From contig JAFMJX010000066.1 in assembly GCA_017853235.1 (NCBI GenBank), positions 1-8,855 of the forward strand: 8,855 nucleotides of DNA, written 5' to 3'. Below are positions 6,683-8,855 of this stretch, one piece after another; the stretch's first letter is position 1; the number at the start of each line of letters is the position of its first letter. The stretch is from Chitinophagaceae bacterium (GTDB taxonomy: Bacteria; Bacteroidota; Bacteroidia; Chitinophagales; Chitinophagaceae). The notes beneath the pieces were generated by a model. That model saw only the letters and a program-made list of their open reading frames with translations. It was not told the origin of the DNA and did no database searches. The translations under genes and the position numbers were made by a program.

Positions 6683-8855
6683 TTATCCTTTTAGTTTTTT
6701 AATTCTAGCCCAAGAAGCCATTGAAAATCCAATTGTCATTACTATCACACCCAACCATAAAATATTGATAAATGGAAATTCATACACTTTCAATGTAATT
6801 AAGTTGGTAAGTGCAGCAGATTCCTTAACTCCTAATTCTAAAGTACCTTTTTTTTGATCCACTACTTTATTAAAGCTTAATACTAAATTTTGAGCTTTGA
6901 CGGTATCATACTCAGGACGCAATGTCATACCCTCTAAAAAAATACCTGGCTTTGCTTGGTACACCAATCCTTCCTTTGAAGTCACTTTTATTTGCAATAC
7001 CAACTCATTATTTCCGTTCCCAATATTTTGTCGAGGATTGATTAATACTTTTTCTAATTTAATATAACCATTACTATAAAATATGGAATCTCCTATTGCT
7101 ATTTGATAAGGCTTAAATTGAGTCGTATCTTTCACACTATGATCCTGAAAAGAAGTTACGTATACAAAAATATCTTTGTTCCAATAATGCTTTGCAGCAG
7201 GATTGGCTGAAAAACCTTCTGCTTTATTATTCTTTAATACATCAGGATATAAGAAAAAAGTATCCTCGGATTTCTTTGACTCAAATTTTAATTCAAAAAA
7301 GCGTTTGTCTAATTGATCAAAAGTGTCTCTTTGATAAGTGACATGGTATTTACCCATATCTGTTTGAATTCCTTCAAATAAAGTAATGTTTTCTTTAGGA
7401 TTTCCTGTAGGATTATTTTTTTGAGCATTGTCTACTCTCAACGGAGATATCCCAGTGGTATTCCAACTTAAAACAGTTTTATTGGAGGAAGAAATTAATA
7501 TACCCAATAAAACCAAAGCAAAACCCAAATGTCCAATACTTGCAGCAGCCGATTTCAATTTGCCATTGATTACACTACCCCAATAATAGGCGTTGGCAAC
7601 AATGGCATAAACTGCTGAAAATTCAGCAACATAAATAGCTGCTAAAAATCCTATTCCTTTGTCATTGTATGCCACTCCAACAAAAGAAAAAATGATTGCA
7701 CTCAACACTAATGTAAAGATGGCTGGATATTTTAAATGCTTTTTAATATAATCTGATTCGGTGAATTTGAATTTCAAATACTGACCAAAAGCTGTAAAAA
7801 GTCCCAACAGAATAGCTACAAAAATTTGCACCTGATTGTGTGCGAACACAGGATCTTCAGGAGGAGCTATTTTTGTTCCAAAAATTTTATTGAACACTGG
7901 AATAGATGTAATCGCAATAATCACAACTCCTGATAAAAATAAAATCATGGAACCTACCAACATCCAAAATTCTCTACTAGATATTTCATCTTCTTTAATA
8001 GGCTCTATTAAATTTTTATACCTTACCGCAAATAGAATAAAATAAGGTATCACAAAAATCAATAAGTAACCTAATAATTGTGCATTCATACCTAAGTCGG
8101 TAAAAGCATGCACTGAGGTATCCCCTAAGATGCCACTTCTTGTTAAAAAAGTAGAATACAAGATTAATAAAAAACTTAAGCCATAAAACAAATAGGTCGC
8201 TTTTAAACTTCCTTGTGTTTTTCTATAAATAATATTTGTATGAATCCCTGCCACTAAAACTAACCAAGGAACTAAAGAAGCATTTTCTACTGGATCCCAT
8301 GCCCAATATCCACCAAAATTAAGGCTTTCATAAGCCCAAGCAGCTCCCATCATAATACCCAAGCCTAATATGGCAGCAGAAAAAGTAGCCCAAGGTAACA
8401 CCACATCCAACCAACTATTATCTTTTTTTAATAAACCTGTTACTGCATATGCAAATGGTATGGTGGTAGATGCAAAACCCAAAAACAAAACAGGCGGATG
8501 AATCACCATCCAATAGTTTTGTAAAGTTGTATTTAATCCAGTACCATCTTTTATAAATTGTAAATAATCGGGTCTAGATAAAATAGGCCAATTCATTTCT
8601 TGTCTGAGCAAAATAAACGGACTACTTCCTAATTTAAAATCTGCAATGTACAATCCTACAATCATGGTGGCTAAACAAACCTGCACAATATTTAATACCA
8701 TCATGACACCACTCGTTTGATGACCCCATTTAGCAGAACGTGTCATGATCATTAAACCTAAAATAGCATGCCAAAAACTCCATAGTAAAAAACTACCCTC
8801 TTGCCCTTCCCAAAAGCAACTTAATAAATATTGCAAAGGCATACTTTTATCACTA
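6683..8855 (-). CDS. ccmF: Cytochrome c-type heme lyase, CcmF/CcsA family (5' end outside window)
   Basis: This polytopic membrane protein of cytochrome c maturation (System I) takes heme from holo-CcmE and attaches it to CXXCH motifs of apocytochrome c at the outer face of the inner membrane. The frame stays open to the right edge: the Met at 8842 is internal, preceded by Ser-Asp-Lys-Ser. About 100 N-terminal residues are therefore probably missing; 719 are visible from that Met. Numbered from it: WEGQEGSFLLW (11-21); periplasmic heme-ligand His115 in HPPVLFLG; the WWD heme-binding signature GGYWAWDPVENASLVPW (177-193); His201; periplasmic His245 in DTSVHAFTD; and His438 in IGHLGFALVLLG, matching the four conserved CcmF histidines. 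A large periplasmic region spans about 453-690, followed by a last helix (691-710). Size and the extra histidines favour CcmF over the shorter CcsA/CcmC, although databases often label the Bacteroidota form CcsA. The DUF4294 gene follows after one base. Confidence 0.92.
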   Translation of the reverse strand, partial: SDKSMPLQYLLSCFWEGQEGSFLLWSFWHAILGLMIMTRSAKWGHQTSGVMMVLNIVQVCLATMIVGLYIADFKLGSSPFILLRQEMNWPILSRPDYLQFIKDGTGLNTTLQNYWMVIHPPVLFLGFASTTIPFAYAVTGLLKKDNSWLDVVLPWATFSAAILGLGIMMGAAWAYESLNFGGYWAWDPVENASLVPWLVLVAGIHTNIIYRKTQGSLKATYLFYGLSFLLILYSTFLTRSGILGDTSVHAFTDLGMNAQLLGYLLIFVIPYFILFAVRYKNLIEPIKEDEISSREFWMLVGSMILFLSGVVIIAITSIPVFNKIFGTKIAPPEDPVFAHNQVQIFVAILLGLFTAFGQYLKFKFTESDYIKKHLKYPAIFTLVLSAIIFSFVGVAYNDKGIGFLAAIYVAEFSAVYAIVANAYYWGSVINGKLKSAAASIGHLGFALVLLGILISSSNKTVLSWNTTGISPLRVDNAQKNNPTGNPKENITLFEGIQTDMGKYHVTYQRDTFDQLDKRFFELKFESKKSEDTFFLYPDVLKNNKAEGFSANPAAKHYWNKDIFVYVTSFQDHSVKDTTQFKPYQIAIGDSIFYSNGYIKLEKVLINPRQNIGNGNNELVLQIKVTSKEGLVYQAKPGIFLEGMTLRPEYDTVKAQNLVLSFNKVVDQKKGTLELGVKESAALTNLITLKVYEFPFINILWLGVIVMTIGFSMASWARIKKLKG

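Noticed and set aside
7836..8045. Plus-strand open frame antisense to the CcmF-type gene
   Set aside because: The opposite strand encodes a well-conserved membrane protein. The 69-residue product has no recognisable features.
8177..8311. Loss of the conserved Trp in the GWGG part of the CcmF WWD motif (here NFGG)
   Set aside because: The core WAWDPVENAS and all four conserved histidines are intact, and to my knowledge this form is normal for Bacteroidota, so it is not evidence of an inactive protein.
8840..8842. Met at 8842 as the true start of the CcmF-type protein
   Set aside because: The frame continues upstream without a stop to the edge. The protein would begin at the conserved GQEGS region and lack the N-terminal helices normal for the family.
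1..8855. CRISPR array, tRNA or rRNA gene, insertion sequence, phage or defence island
   Set aside because: No spaced repeats, cloverleaf-like segments, transposase or integrase motifs, terminal inverted repeats or defence-type domains were seen on either strand. The space is almost fully used by housekeeping and secreted-protein genes.

Overview
The window looks like a stretch of ordinary chromosome from an AT-rich member of the Bacteroidota, most likely in or near the Chitinophagales. The reasons are the gene content (a DUF4294 protein, a secreted protein with an IgGFc-binding-type N-terminal domain, a large CcmF-type heme lyase and a bacterial GlnRS), the lack of strong Shine-Dalgarno sequences, and AT-rich codon use throughout. 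The family assignments come from recognising motifs in the translations, not from a search.

Layout from left to right. Positions 1-1172 (minus) hold the first 390 codons of a large secreted protein whose 3' part lies outside the window. Positions 1253-1726 (minus) encode a small secreted protein I do not recognise. A 176-bp divergent intergenic region (1727-1902) separates these from a plus-strand pair: rlmH (23S rRNA methyltransferase) and, 12 bases downstream, a rhomboid intramembrane protease. The rhomboid gene runs tail-to-tail into tilS, and their 3' ends overlap by 23 bp. From there to the right edge everything is on the minus strand and closely packed. In transcription order it is ccmF (5' end outside the window), a DUF4294 protein, glnS and tilS, with gaps of 1, 47 and 3 bases.

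The genes are mostly housekeeping. GlnS charges tRNA-Gln, TilS makes the lysidine that lets tRNA-Ile2 decode AUA, and RlmH methylates the 23S rRNA pseudouridine at position 1915 (E. coli numbering). CcmF attaches heme to apocytochrome c on the outer face of the inner membrane. Two secreted proteins and one membrane protease face the envelope.

I found no mobile element, CRISPR array, rRNA or tRNA gene, defence system or other accessory island. No stretch over 300 bases lacks a gene. I do not see an undescribed multi-gene system. The points worth a second look are the in-frame glnS/tilS junction behind an A8 tract, the rhomboid/tilS overlap, the orphan secreted protein, the DUF4294 gene attached to ccmF, and the truncated surface-protein gene at the left edge.
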